DNA from: Chloroflexota bacterium
GTDB taxonomy: Bacteria > Chloroflexota > Chloroflexia > Thermomicrobiales > UBA6265
Length of the DNA stretch: 5,140 nt
Direction: 5' to 3'
NCBI GenBank assembly: GCA_023415845.1
Contig: JAEZJB010000104.1
Span: 1-5,140, forward strand
The translations under genes were made by a program, and so were the position numbers. Shown piece after piece: positions 1-4,966 of this stretch. Positions within the stretch are counted from its first letter, which is position 1, and each line of letters starts with the position of its first letter. The notes beneath the pieces are model-generated. The model worked only from the letters and a program-made list of their open reading frames with translations. It made no database searches and had not been told where the DNA came from.

Positions 1-924
1 TTCAAGGACCACCTGCTCCTGGACAAGGCCCACGTCCTGTCCGTGAGCTTCCTGCTCGAATCACTCAAGCAGCAGCGCGGTGGCGTCGGCGGCAATGTCG
101 CCTACAGCCTCGCGCTGCTTGGCGTTCCCTGTTCGCTCGTCGGTGCGGTGGGCGAGGACTTCCCTCCTTACGAGCGTGTCCTGACCGAGCTCGGCGTCGA
201 CCTCAGCGGCATCGTTCACGTTGAGGGTGACTTCACCTCCAACGCCTACATGAACGCCGATCTCGACGACAATCAGATCGCCTCGTTCTACCCGGGTGCT
301 GGCGGCCAGTCCGGTGAGATCGACATCCGTCCCCACGCTGCCAACACCATGTATGGCCTCGTTGGGGCTGCTGCGCCCGACGCCATGGTCCGCCATGCCG
401 AGCAAATCGTGGAAGCGGGCTCTCGCCTGGTGTTCGACCCTGCTCAGCAAATCGTGATCCTCACTGGCGACCAGCTCAGGCGGGGCATCGAAATTGCCGA
501 CATCGTTGTCGGGAACGACTACGAATACGGCATGATGGAGCGCAAGACCGGTCTCACCATCAACGACATCTCTGACCGCGCCCCAATGACGGTCATCACG
601 TATGGCGGTCAGGGCTCCGAAATTCGCACCCAGTCCGAGCGGGTCATGATTCCCATCGCTCCGGCCGAACCGATGGTCGGACCAACCGGCGGTGGTGACG
701 CCTATCGCGCGGGCCTGCTGGCCGGGCTGCTGCTCGAAAAGGAGCTGGCCGTTGCTGGCCGCATCGCGGCATTGGCTGCCACCTATGCCGTCGAGCATCA
801 GGGCACGCAGGAACACACCTACACACCCGACGAGTTCGTCGCCCGCTTCAATCGGGCGTTCCCCGACTTCGCCGGTGCAATAACCGAAACCGAACTCACA
901 TCTGCTGCGGCCAGGTCCGCCTGA
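1..924 (+). CDS. adoK: Adenosine kinase, PfkB/ribokinase family (5'-truncated by window edge)
   Basis: Probable adenosine kinase: ATP + adenosine to AMP + ADP, cytosolic, purine salvage. The frame is open from base 1, so the gene starts upstream; 307 residues are visible. By remembered alignment with Mycobacterium tuberculosis AdoK about 20 N-terminal residues are missing, including the first glycine motif and a substrate-binding Asp. Visible landmarks (numbered from the first codon) are the PfkB glycine-rich segment RGGVGGN at 26-32, QIASFYPGA at 92-100 (shared with mycobacterial AdoK), FDPAQQ at 145-150, the NDYE form of the NxxE Mg/phosphate motif at 172-175, and the catalytic-base motif GPTGGGDAYRAG with Asp233. 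The usual Asp-Pro-Thr-Gly start of that last motif is Gly-Pro-Thr-Gly here. The GTG at 43 lies inside the conserved fold and is not the real start. The gene lies 81 nt upstream of ahcY, whose product releases adenosine, which supports adenosine over a sugar as substrate. Assignment to PfkB is firm; substrate is inferred. Confidence 0.88.
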   Translation, partial: FKDHLLLDKAHVLSVSFLLESLKQQRGGVGGNVAYSLALLGVPCSLVGAVGEDFPPYERVLTELGVDLSGIVHVEGDFTSNAYMNADLDDNQIASFYPGAGGQSGEIDIRPHAANTMYGLVGAAAPDAMVRHAEQIVEAGSRLVFDPAQQIVILTGDQLRRGIEIADIVVGNDYEYGMMERKTGLTINDISDRAPMTVITYGGQGSEIRTQSERVMIPIAPAEPMVGPTGGGDAYRAGLLAGLLLEKELAVAGRIAALAATYAVEHQGTQEHTYTPDEFVARFNRAFPDFAGAITETELTSAAARSA

Positions 925-938
925 AACATTGGTAACGC

Positions 939-995
939 GGCGACCTCGCAAGCGCGAGGCCGAAGAAAAACGTGGGCAGTCGCCCGAGGGAAGGA
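939..995 (+). promoter_or_regulatory. Structured leader before ahcY with alternative base pairing near the ribosome site
   Basis: Three pairings can be drawn in this 81-nt gap. An outer stem joins GGCGAC (939-944) to GTCGCC (979-984). A tight local hairpin pairs CCTCGC (944-949) with GCGAGG (954-959) around an AAGC loop. A competing pairing joins CCTCG (944-948) to CGAGG (985-989), which abuts the purine-rich ribosome site GGGAAGGA (988-995) ahead of the ATG at 1006. GGGC (974-977) can also pair with GCCC (982-985), competing with the outer stem. No consensus of the known SAH or SAM riboswitches could be recognised. A cis-regulatory role is inference; in a GC-rich gap some of these stems may be accidental. 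Confidence 0.3.
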
Positions 996-1005
996 ACTGG
1001 CTCGT

Positions 1006-2271
1006 ATGGCCGTCACTGAAACCAGGAATTTCGATATCAAGGACCCGTCTCTCGCAGCTGCGGGGCAACGCCGCATCGAGTGGGCTGCGCGTGACATGCC
1101 GGTGCTTCGCCAGATCCGCGATACGTTTGCCGAAACCAGGCCGTTTGAAGGCATTCGGATCGTCGCCTGCGCCCATGTGACGACCGAGACCGCCAACCTT
1201 GCCCTCACCCTTCAGGCCGGTGGCGCCGACGCCGTGCTTTGCGCCAGCAACCCGCTCTCCACCCAGGACGATGTAGCCGCCGCGCTCGTCGAAAGCGGCA
1301 TCCCGGTTTTCGCCATCAAGGGCGAAGATGCCGAGACCTATCATCGGCACATTCACCAGGCCATCGCCCACAAGCCTCACGTCGTGATCGACGATGGCGC
1401 CGATGTGGTCACGATCCTCCACAAGGAATACCCCGATCTGCTGCCGGAAATCATCGGCGGCACCGAGGAGACCACCACCGGCGTGATCCGCGAGCGAGCG
1501 ATGGAAGCTGAGGGCATCCTCCAGTTCCCGATCATCGCCGTCAACGATGCCGACACCAAGCACTTCTTCGATAACCGCTATGGCACCGGCCAGAGCACTA
1601 TCGACGGCATTCTTCGCGCCACAAACATCCTGCTGGCTGGACGCACTGTCGTCGTCGCTGGCTACGGCTGGTGTGGCAAGGGCATCGCCACCCGCATCCG
1701 CGGGATGGGCGCCCAGGTCATCGTCACCGAAGTCGACCCGGTTCGCGCGCTTGAAGCAGCAATGGACGGCTTCCTCGTCGAAACCATGGAAGAAGCTGCC
1801 CCGAAGGCCGACCTGGTCGTGACTGCCACTGGCAACATCAACGTTGTCGACAAGCATCACTTCGAGGCGATGAAGGACGGCGCGATCCTCGCCAACTCCG
1901 GTCACTTCAACTCCGAGATCAATCTCAAGGCCCTCGAGCAGATGTCCGGGGAAGGTCGCCGCACCCTTCGACCATTCGTCGAGGAGTTCACGTTTGGCGA
2001 CAAGAGTCTCATCGTTCTGGGCGAAGGTCGTTTGATCAATCTCGCCTCCGCTGAGGGACACCCGGCGAGCGTGATGGACATGAGCTTCGCGAACCAGGCC
2101 CTCGGGGCGGAATACATCGTCCGTGAGGGACGTACCCTCGAGAATCGGGTCTACCGTGTGCCAGAGGCCATCGATCGCGAAATCGCCGCGCTCAAACTGC
2201 AGGCGATGGGTATCCAGATCGACGAGCTTTCCGCCGAGCAGGACAAGTACCTCCACAGCTGGGAAGGCTAG
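1006..2271 (+). CDS. ahcY: S-adenosylhomocysteinase (adenosylhomocysteine hydrolase), compact archaeal-type
   Basis: Catalyses NAD-dependent reversible cleavage of S-adenosylhomocysteine to homocysteine and adenosine, relieving product inhibition of methyltransferases. At 421 residues it is the compact form. Family residues are present: AHVTTETAN with His57/Thr59, DDG at 129-131, EETTTGV at 154-160, Lys185, Asp189-Asn190, the NAD-binding GYGWCGKG at 219-226, TEVDP at 241-245 after the second beta strand, SGHFN with His300, and GHPASVMDMSF starting Gly351-His352. Roughly residues 1-180 plus 345-390 form the substrate domain, 185-345 the Rossmann domain, and the rest the C-terminal dimer tail. 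The Cys after DNRYG in animal enzymes (human Cys195) is Thr194 here, and the tail ends in YLHSWEG rather than the KYRY-like end of the longer enzymes; both fit the archaeal/Thermotoga branch. The ATG at 1006 follows GGGAAGGA by about ten bases and begins a typical N terminus. S-inosylhomocysteine hydrolase is a less likely alternative because an adenosine kinase is adjacent. Confidence 0.96.
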   Translation: MAVTETRNFDIKDPSLAAAGQRRIEWAARDMPVLRQIRDTFAETRPFEGIRIVACAHVTTETANLALTLQAGGADAVLCASNPLSTQDDVAAALVESGIPVFAIKGEDAETYHRHIHQAIAHKPHVVIDDGADVVTILHKEYPDLLPEIIGGTEETTTGVIRERAMEAEGILQFPIIAVNDADTKHFFDNRYGTGQSTIDGILRATNILLAGRTVVVAGYGWCGKGIATRIRGMGAQVIVTEVDPVRALEAAMDGFLVETMEEAAPKADLVVTATGNINVVDKHHFEAMKDGAILANSGHFNSEINLKALEQMSGEGRRTLRPFVEEFTFGDKSLIVLGEGRLINLASAEGHPASVMDMSFANQALGAEYIVREGRTLENRVYRVPEAIDREIAALKLQAMGIQIDELSAEQDKYLHSWEG

Positions 2272-2283
2272 GCCATAGCCATG

Positions 2284-2321
2284 GGGCGACGAGTGAGGGG
2301 AATTCGCTTTCCTCGTCGCCC
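2284..2321 (+). promoter_or_regulatory. 10-bp inverted repeat in the ahcY-metK intergenic leader
   Basis: GGGCGACGAG (2284-2293) pairs perfectly with CTCGTCGCCC (2312-2321) around an 18-nt interior that can form a few further weak pairs (2295-2298 with 2307-2310). No T-run follows on either strand, so it does not look like an intrinsic terminator; readthrough from ahcY into metK is plausible. Further downstream CTCG (2335-2338) can pair with CGAG (2346-2349), and CAGCGCTG (2353-2360) is palindromic, so most of this gap of roughly 120 nt is structurable. It may be an mRNA stability or processing element, or the aptamer side of a metK control element; no known SAM riboswitch consensus was recognised. 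Confidence 0.4.
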
Positions 2322-2380
2322 AGCTGCCTCTGATCTCGTTTCTATCGAGGGCCAGCGCTGACCGGACCAGGCGGGCCGTC

Positions 2381-2385
2381 AAGGA
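2381..2385 (+). promoter_or_regulatory. Ribosome binding site of metK (decides the start)
   Basis: AAGGA sits 3 nt before the ATG at 2389 and 9 nt before the ATG at 2395. The latter spacing is near the usual optimum, so 2395 is preferred although the upstream ATG is in the same frame. Confidence 0.65.
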
Positions 2386-2394
2386 TTAATGTCG

Positions 2395-3624
2395 ATGACC
2401 ACCACGTTCGACTCTTCACCGAAGCTTCTGTTCACCTCCGAGTCCGTTACCGAAGGTCACCCCGATAAGGTCTGCGACCAGATCTCCGATGCGGTCCTCG
2501 ATGCCGTCCTCGCCGAAGATCCAATGGGTCGCGTCGCCTGCGAAACCGCCGTCAAGACCGGTCTCGTCCTCGTCTTCGGTGAAATCACCACCGATGCCTA
2601 CGTTGACATTGATGCCATAGCCCGCGAGGTCATTCGCGACATCGGATACAACCACAGCGACCACGGCTTCGATGGCAGCACCTGCGGCGTCATCGTCGCG
2701 ATCAAGGAGCAGAGCCCGGAGATTTCGGCCGGCGTTACACACGCGCTCGAGAACCGCGACGGTGGCACCGATCTGCTCGACGAAACCGGCGCCGGTGACC
2801 AGGGCATGATGATCGGGTTCGCCAGCAACGAAACCGAAGAGCTGCTGCCGTTGCCCATCTCGCTCGCCCACAAAATCGCTCGTCGGCTCGCCGAAGCCCG
2901 CAAGTCCGGCGAAATTGGCTACCTGCTGCCCGACGGCAAGAGCCAGGTAACGGTTGAGTACTCCTACGGCAAGCCGGTTCGCGTCGACACCGTCGTCGTG
3001 TCCACCCAGCACCTCCCGGAAGCCACAAACGACGAGATCACCCGCGACGTCACCGAGCTCGTTGTCAAGCAGGTCGTGCCGGCCGAGTTGATCGATGAGG
3101 ACACCCGTTTCCTGATCAACCCCAGTGGCCGCTTCGAAATTGGTGGTCCGCTGGCGGACGCCGGCCTCACTGGTCGCAAGATCATCGTCGACACCTACGG
3201 CGGCATGGCTCGACACGGCGGCGGCGCCTTCTCTGGCAAGGACGCCACCAAGGTCGACCGCTCGGCGGCCTATGCTGCTCGCTACGTCGCCAAGAATGTC
3301 GTCGCTGCCGGCCTCGCCGATCGCTGCGAAATCCAGATCGCCTATGCGATCGGAAAAGCTCACCCCGTCTCCATCATGGTGGAAACGTTCGGGACCGGAA
3401 AGGTCGAGGATGCGACCATCGAGCGCCTCGTCCGGGACAACTTCGACCTCCGCCCCGCTGCCATCATTGAGACGCTCGACCTTCGCCGCCCGATCTACCG
3501 GCAAACCGCCGCCTACGGGCACTTCGGTCGCAATGATCTCGATCTGCCCTGGGAGCGGACCGACAAGGCTGCTGCAATGGCCGCTGCGGCTGGACTCGCC
3601 GAGGCCACGGTTCCGGCCGACTGA
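2395..3624 (+). CDS. metK: Methionine adenosyltransferase (S-adenosylmethionine synthetase)
   Basis: Makes SAM from methionine and ATP, releasing phosphate and pyrophosphate; a cytosolic homotetramer in its family. The 409-residue product aligns from end to end with E. coli MetK as remembered. It shows LFTSESVTEGHPDK (GHPDK at 21-25, catalytic His22 and metal-binding Asp24), GEITTDAYVDI starting at Gly62, family signature 1 GAGDQGMMIGFA at 132-143, INPSGRFEIGGP starting at Ile241, the strongly conserved TGRKIIVDTYGG block, and signature 2 GGGAFSGKD at 275-283 (ATP and phosphate contacts). The end, YGHFGRNDLDLPWERTDKA, is the normal MetK C terminus. A small expansion before signature 1, relative to E. 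coli, is common outside proteobacteria. ATG 2395 is chosen because AAGGA lies 9 nt upstream; an in-frame ATG at 2389 would add only Met-Ser. It is the last gene of the SAM-cycle cluster, with a strong terminator 32 nt downstream. Confidence 0.97.
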   Translation: MTTTFDSSPKLLFTSESVTEGHPDKVCDQISDAVLDAVLAEDPMGRVACETAVKTGLVLVFGEITTDAYVDIDAIAREVIRDIGYNHSDHGFDGSTCGVIVAIKEQSPEISAGVTHALENRDGGTDLLDETGAGDQGMMIGFASNETEELLPLPISLAHKIARRLAEARKSGEIGYLLPDGKSQVTVEYSYGKPVRVDTVVVSTQHLPEATNDEITRDVTELVVKQVVPAELIDEDTRFLINPSGRFEIGGPLADAGLTGRKIIVDTYGGMARHGGGAFSGKDATKVDRSAAYAARYVAKNVVAAGLADRCEIQIAYAIGKAHPVSIMVETFGTGKVEDATIERLVRDNFDLRPAAIIETLDLRRPIYRQTAAYGHFGRNDLDLPWERTDKAAAMAAAAGLAEATVPAD

Positions 3625-3655
3625 TCCGCTGTCTCACCAGTCACACTGTGAACTG

Positions 3656-3697
3656 AACAGGAGCAGCCTCGCCGTTCGGCGAGGCTGCTCCTGTTTT
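3656..3697 (+). terminator. Rho-independent terminator after metK
   Basis: Bases 3656-3673 and 3678-3695 are perfectly complementary over 18 bp with a four-base GTTC loop, and the right arm runs into TTTT (3694-3697). It lies 32 nt beyond the metK stop and closes the SAM-cycle transcription unit. The minus strand lacks a T-run beyond the stem, so it looks directional. Confidence 0.93.
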
Positions 3698-3722
3698 CAC
3701 TATCGCGACCTTGCAGTGCCTG

Positions 3723-3731
3723 TGATATAAC
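3723..3731 (+). promoter_or_regulatory. Extended -10 promoter candidate for the darA-like gene
   Basis: TGATATAAC reads as TGn followed by TATAAC, an extended -10 for a sigma70-type factor, placed between the metK terminator and the next gene. The matching -35 position (about 3703-3708, TCGCGA) is poor, which extended -10 promoters tolerate. It would start transcription near 3738, giving a 5' leader of about 84 nt. A weaker alternative just downstream is TTCGCA (3734-3739), a 16-nt spacer, and GATAAT (3756-3761). Confidence 0.45.
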
Positions 3732-3821
3732 CCTTCGCAGGCATCCGGGGCTGTCGATAATTTGTTCCGCTCTGTGCTCCGGCGACGATTCTGCCCACGG
3801 GAAGCGAGGTCATACCAAGGC

Positions 3822-4193
3822 ATGAAGTTGGTCGTTGCCTTTATTCAGGACTATGACTGCGATCGCTTGCTGCAGTCCATCACAAACGCTGGCCTCTCCG
3901 CTACCAAGATCTCCAGCATGGGAGGGTTTCTCCGCACCCGGAACACCACGGTCATGATCGGAGTCGAGAACCACGATTTACCAACCTGTCTTCGCATCCT
4001 CGAGCAGTCCTGTCGCTCACGTGAAGAAGTGCAACTGGATCCGTCAGTGTCGGTCTATGCCGAATGGTATGCGGCGGGCGTCCACGAAGTCACGATCGGC
4101 GGAGCGGTTGTGTTCGTCCTCAATGTGGACAGGTTTCTTCGCATGCCTGCCACGATCGATGAACCAGTCACGGCTTCAATCAGCGGACGCTGA
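3822..4193 (+). CDS. darA: PII-like cyclic-di-AMP receptor family protein (DarA/PstA/YaaQ)
   Basis: Homologue of the PII-fold c-di-AMP receptor called DarA in Bacillus and PstA in Staphylococcus, a trimeric cytosolic signalling protein whose downstream target is generally unknown. The 123-residue product starts MKLVVAFIQD and keeps the family landmarks: ATKISSMGGFLRTRNTT (27-43, the beta strand and start of the T-loop with Phe36, Leu37, Asn41), IGVE (46-49), TIGGAVVFVLNVDRF (91-105) as the final core strand. The B-loop segment is as long as in the Staphylococcus protein but differs in sequence. Positions that are Asn24 and Arg26 in the Staphylococcus and Bacillus proteins, as I recall them, are Gly24 and Ser26 here, while Thr28 is kept, so ligand affinity or identity may differ. 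The last 15 or so residues are a non-conserved extension. ATG 3822 is chosen because homologues begin MK(L/M) and GAGGT lies 11 nt upstream. It forms its own transcription unit between two strong terminators. No diadenylate cyclase is visible nearby. Confidence 0.88.
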   Translation: MKLVVAFIQDYDCDRLLQSITNAGLSATKISSMGGFLRTRNTTVMIGVENHDLPTCLRILEQSCRSREEVQLDPSVSVYAEWYAAGVHEVTIGGAVVFVLNVDRFLRMPATIDEPVTASISGR

Positions 4194-4221
4194 GTGCGAT
4201 TCAGTTCACAACTCGTGCACG

Positions 4222-4263
4222 CAACAAGGCCCGGAGACGGAATCGTCTCCGGGCCTTGTTGTT
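4222..4263. terminator. Bidirectional terminator between convergent darA-like and SWIM genes
   Basis: Bases 4222-4239 pair perfectly with 4244-4261 (18 bp) around a GAAT loop. The right arm ends in TTGTTGTT on the + strand, and the complementary reading ends in TTGTTGCG on the - strand, so each direction has a partial T-rich tail. The hairpin lies 28 nt past the darA-like stop and 8 nt past the end of the opposing SWIM gene, the usual position for a shared terminator of convergent genes. Confidence 0.85.
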
Positions 4264-4269
4264 CAACTG

Positions 4270-4545
4270 CTAAACGGCGAGGGCGTACTCTGGCGTCGCA
4301 TACCTGAGATCTTCCGGCAACATCGGTGCCAGCATCTGCTGCGCTGCCATCACGTGCGAACAGGTCTCGAGCGCGTGCGCCTCGAATGTGTGACAGGTGC
4401 AGTGCCACCCGTGATCGTCGAGGCTTACCTCATAGTCATCGTGCGAGCCATGGAACGTCGCTTTGAACGACGAGATTTTCATTCGTTCCGGCTCCGATGC
4501 ATACCGGTGCGCCTTGTCGATCTTGCCAATCATGCCCGAATTCAT
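4270..4545 (-). CDS. Small SWIM zinc-finger domain protein
   Basis: A 91-residue protein with the SWIM motif CxC-x(n)-CxH: Cys49, Cys51, Cys62 and His64 in WHCTC followed, after ten residues, by CSH. SWIM domains bind zinc and are associated with DNA, RNA or protein interaction (SWI2/SNF2 ATPases, MuDR-type transposases, Shu2-like recombination factors). Here the motif is nearly the entire protein: about 47 residues of N-terminal part with a KIDKAHRYASEPER helix and FKATFHGSHDDYEV strands, then the finger, then a short helix and tail. No enzymatic domain, signal peptide or membrane segment is visible. The frame is open further upstream, but ATG 4545 is preferred because AAAGGAG lies 8 nt before it and the upstream residues are low-complexity and basic. 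It converges on the darA-like gene. I recall similar small SWIM proteins as uncharacterised in Chloroflexota and relatives; the function is unknown. Confidence 0.8.
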   Translation of the reverse strand: MNSGMIGKIDKAHRYASEPERMKISSFKATFHGSHDDYEVSLDDHGWHCTCHTFEAHALETCSHVMAAQQMLAPMLPEDLRYATPEYALAV

Positions 4546-4553
4546 GTGCCTGG

Positions 4554-4560
4554 CTCCTTT
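4554..4560 (-). promoter_or_regulatory. Ribosome binding site of the SWIM gene (decides the start)
   Basis: On the minus strand AAAGGAG is followed by 8 nt and the ATG at 4545. This near-ideal site is the reason for preferring the 91-residue start over an upstream in-frame ATG at 4680. Confidence 0.75.
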
Positions 4561-4585
4561 GATGGCGGTAACACACCCTGTCATG

Positions 4586-4599
4586 CGGGAAACGTCCCG
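4586..4599 (-). other. Small hairpin in the SWIM leader
   Basis: CGGGA and TCCCG pair over 5 bp around a four-base CGTT loop, 41 nt upstream of the SWIM start codon, between the internal terminator and the ribosome site. It is short and may be incidental. Confidence 0.25.
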
Positions 4600-4606
4600 T
4601 CTCCCT

Positions 4607-4747
4607 TCAAGCTTGCGTGGGCGACGCTCCTCCTCTCTGGTCGAGTGGTCGCGTGAAATCAGTAATTCGCTCGAAAACAAAAAGCACCGTCGAGCAATGC
4701 TCGGCCGGTGGTGCCACGCGTATTGGGTTTGCCTTGCTGTGGCTCAT
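4607..4747 (-). CDS. Putative 46-codon leader ORF overlapping an internal terminator
   Basis: Small open frame of 46 residues whose ATG (4747) follows a very strong Shine-Dalgarno, AAGGAGG (4754-4760), at 6 nt. It begins MSHSKANPIRVAPP and ends before the SWIM start. The centre of the frame is the hairpin and T-tract of a candidate intrinsic terminator, so the run VLFVF in the peptide simply reflects the T-tract. I recognise no protein family. Translation would run through the hairpin and could prevent its folding, so it may be a leader peptide in an attenuation system. Alternatively, the ribosome site belongs to an RNA that ends at the terminator and is not a true coding gene. The strong ribosome site, not the peptide, is the evidence. 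Confidence 0.25.
   Translation of the reverse strand: MSHSKANPIRVAPPAEHCSTVLFVFERITDFTRPLDQRGGASPTQA
4674..4714 (-). terminator. Candidate intrinsic terminator/attenuator inside the SWIM leader
   Basis: Read on the minus strand, a hairpin whose upper stem is CGAGC/GCTCG (4699-4703 with 4691-4695) and whose lower stem is either CACCG/CGGTG (4706-4710 with 4685-4689) or GCACC/GGTGC (4710-4714 with 4684-4688) is followed at once by TTTTTGTTTT (4674-4683). This is a classical intrinsic terminator, but it lies about 125 nt after the predicted transcription start and 129 nt before the SWIM start codon, so it would either end a short RNA or act as an attenuator. Confidence 0.6.
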
Positions 4748-4805
4748 CGCACGCCTCCTTGGCTGGTGCTGCGAGTTCACGTGCGGGGCATCAAATGTTG
4801 GCCGC

Positions 4806-4836
4806 AGTATAGCAATCCCTTGTGTACGGACGTCAA
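4806..4836 (-). promoter_or_regulatory. Sigma70-like promoter driving the SWIM leader
   Basis: On the minus strand TTGACG (4831-4836) is separated by 19 nt from TATACT (4806-4811), and the -10 is preceded by TG at the extended -10 position (TGCTATACT). The spacer is a little long, which the extended -10 can compensate. Transcription would start near 4799. It lies between the terminator of the upstream acidic-tail gene and the leader, which is the expected place for a promoter. Confidence 0.65.
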
Positions 4837-4896
4837 CCCCATGTGATCCAGTTCACCACGCGGATGCCAGTCACGTCTGCCCCGAAGGTGCGTCTG

Positions 4897-4936
4897 CCAG
4901 AAAGAAGAGGCCCCGGTAGCAAGGTACCGGGGCCTC
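4897..4936 (-). terminator. Rho-independent terminator of the acidic-tail gene
   Basis: GAGGCCCCGGTA (4907-4918) pairs perfectly with TACCGGGGCCTC (4925-4936) over 12 bp with a six-base loop. Read on the minus strand it is followed by TTCTTTCT (4899-4906), and it begins about 30 nt after the stop codon of the gene at 4967-5140. Confidence 0.85.
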
Positions 4937-4966
4937 AATCCTTTGACGTCAATCCGTCCAGCAGGA

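Noticed and set aside
925..1005. Known SAH or SAM riboswitch before ahcY
   Set aside because: The conserved cores I remember for the SAH class and for SAM-I and SAM-II are absent; only generic stems are present.
61..2382. Very long minus-strand open frame (773 codons) antisense to the kinase and ahcY
   Set aside because: It runs across two well-supported genes and the gap between them, its product resembles no family I know, and long antisense frames are expected from GC-rich codon usage with few reverse stop codons.
2416..3522. 368-codon minus-strand open frame antisense to metK
   Set aside because: A shadow of a highly conserved gene; low-complexity Gly/Val/Asp-rich product and no ribosome site or promoter context.
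3125..3730. Plus-strand 201-codon frame overlapping the end of metK and its terminator
   Set aside because: Out of frame with metK, Ser/Arg/Pro-rich, and it reads through a perfect terminator hairpin.
3762..3821. N-terminal extension of the darA-like gene from a TTG at 3762
   Set aside because: DarA homologues begin MK(L/M)-; the extension has no family similarity and may overlap the promoter region.
3647..4210. 11-bp inverted pair TGTGAACTGAA (3647-3657) and TTCAGTTCACA (4200-4210) flanking the darA-like unit
   Set aside because: Interesting position, just before each terminator, but an 11-base match of this kind is not unexpected in a window of this size, and there are no target-site duplications or mobile genes.
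4546..4680. N-terminal extension of the SWIM protein to an ATG at 4680
   Set aside because: The strong ribosome site at 4554-4560 is placed for 4545, and the extra residues are basic and low in complexity and start in the terminator T-tract.
4561..4800. tRNA gene in the SWIM leader
   Set aside because: No cloverleaf with a T-loop GTTCxAxxC motif and acceptor stem could be drawn on either strand.
4463..4919. Plus-strand open frames across the SWIM leader
   Set aside because: They cross the minus-strand promoter and terminators, carry no recognisable domain and lack ribosome sites.
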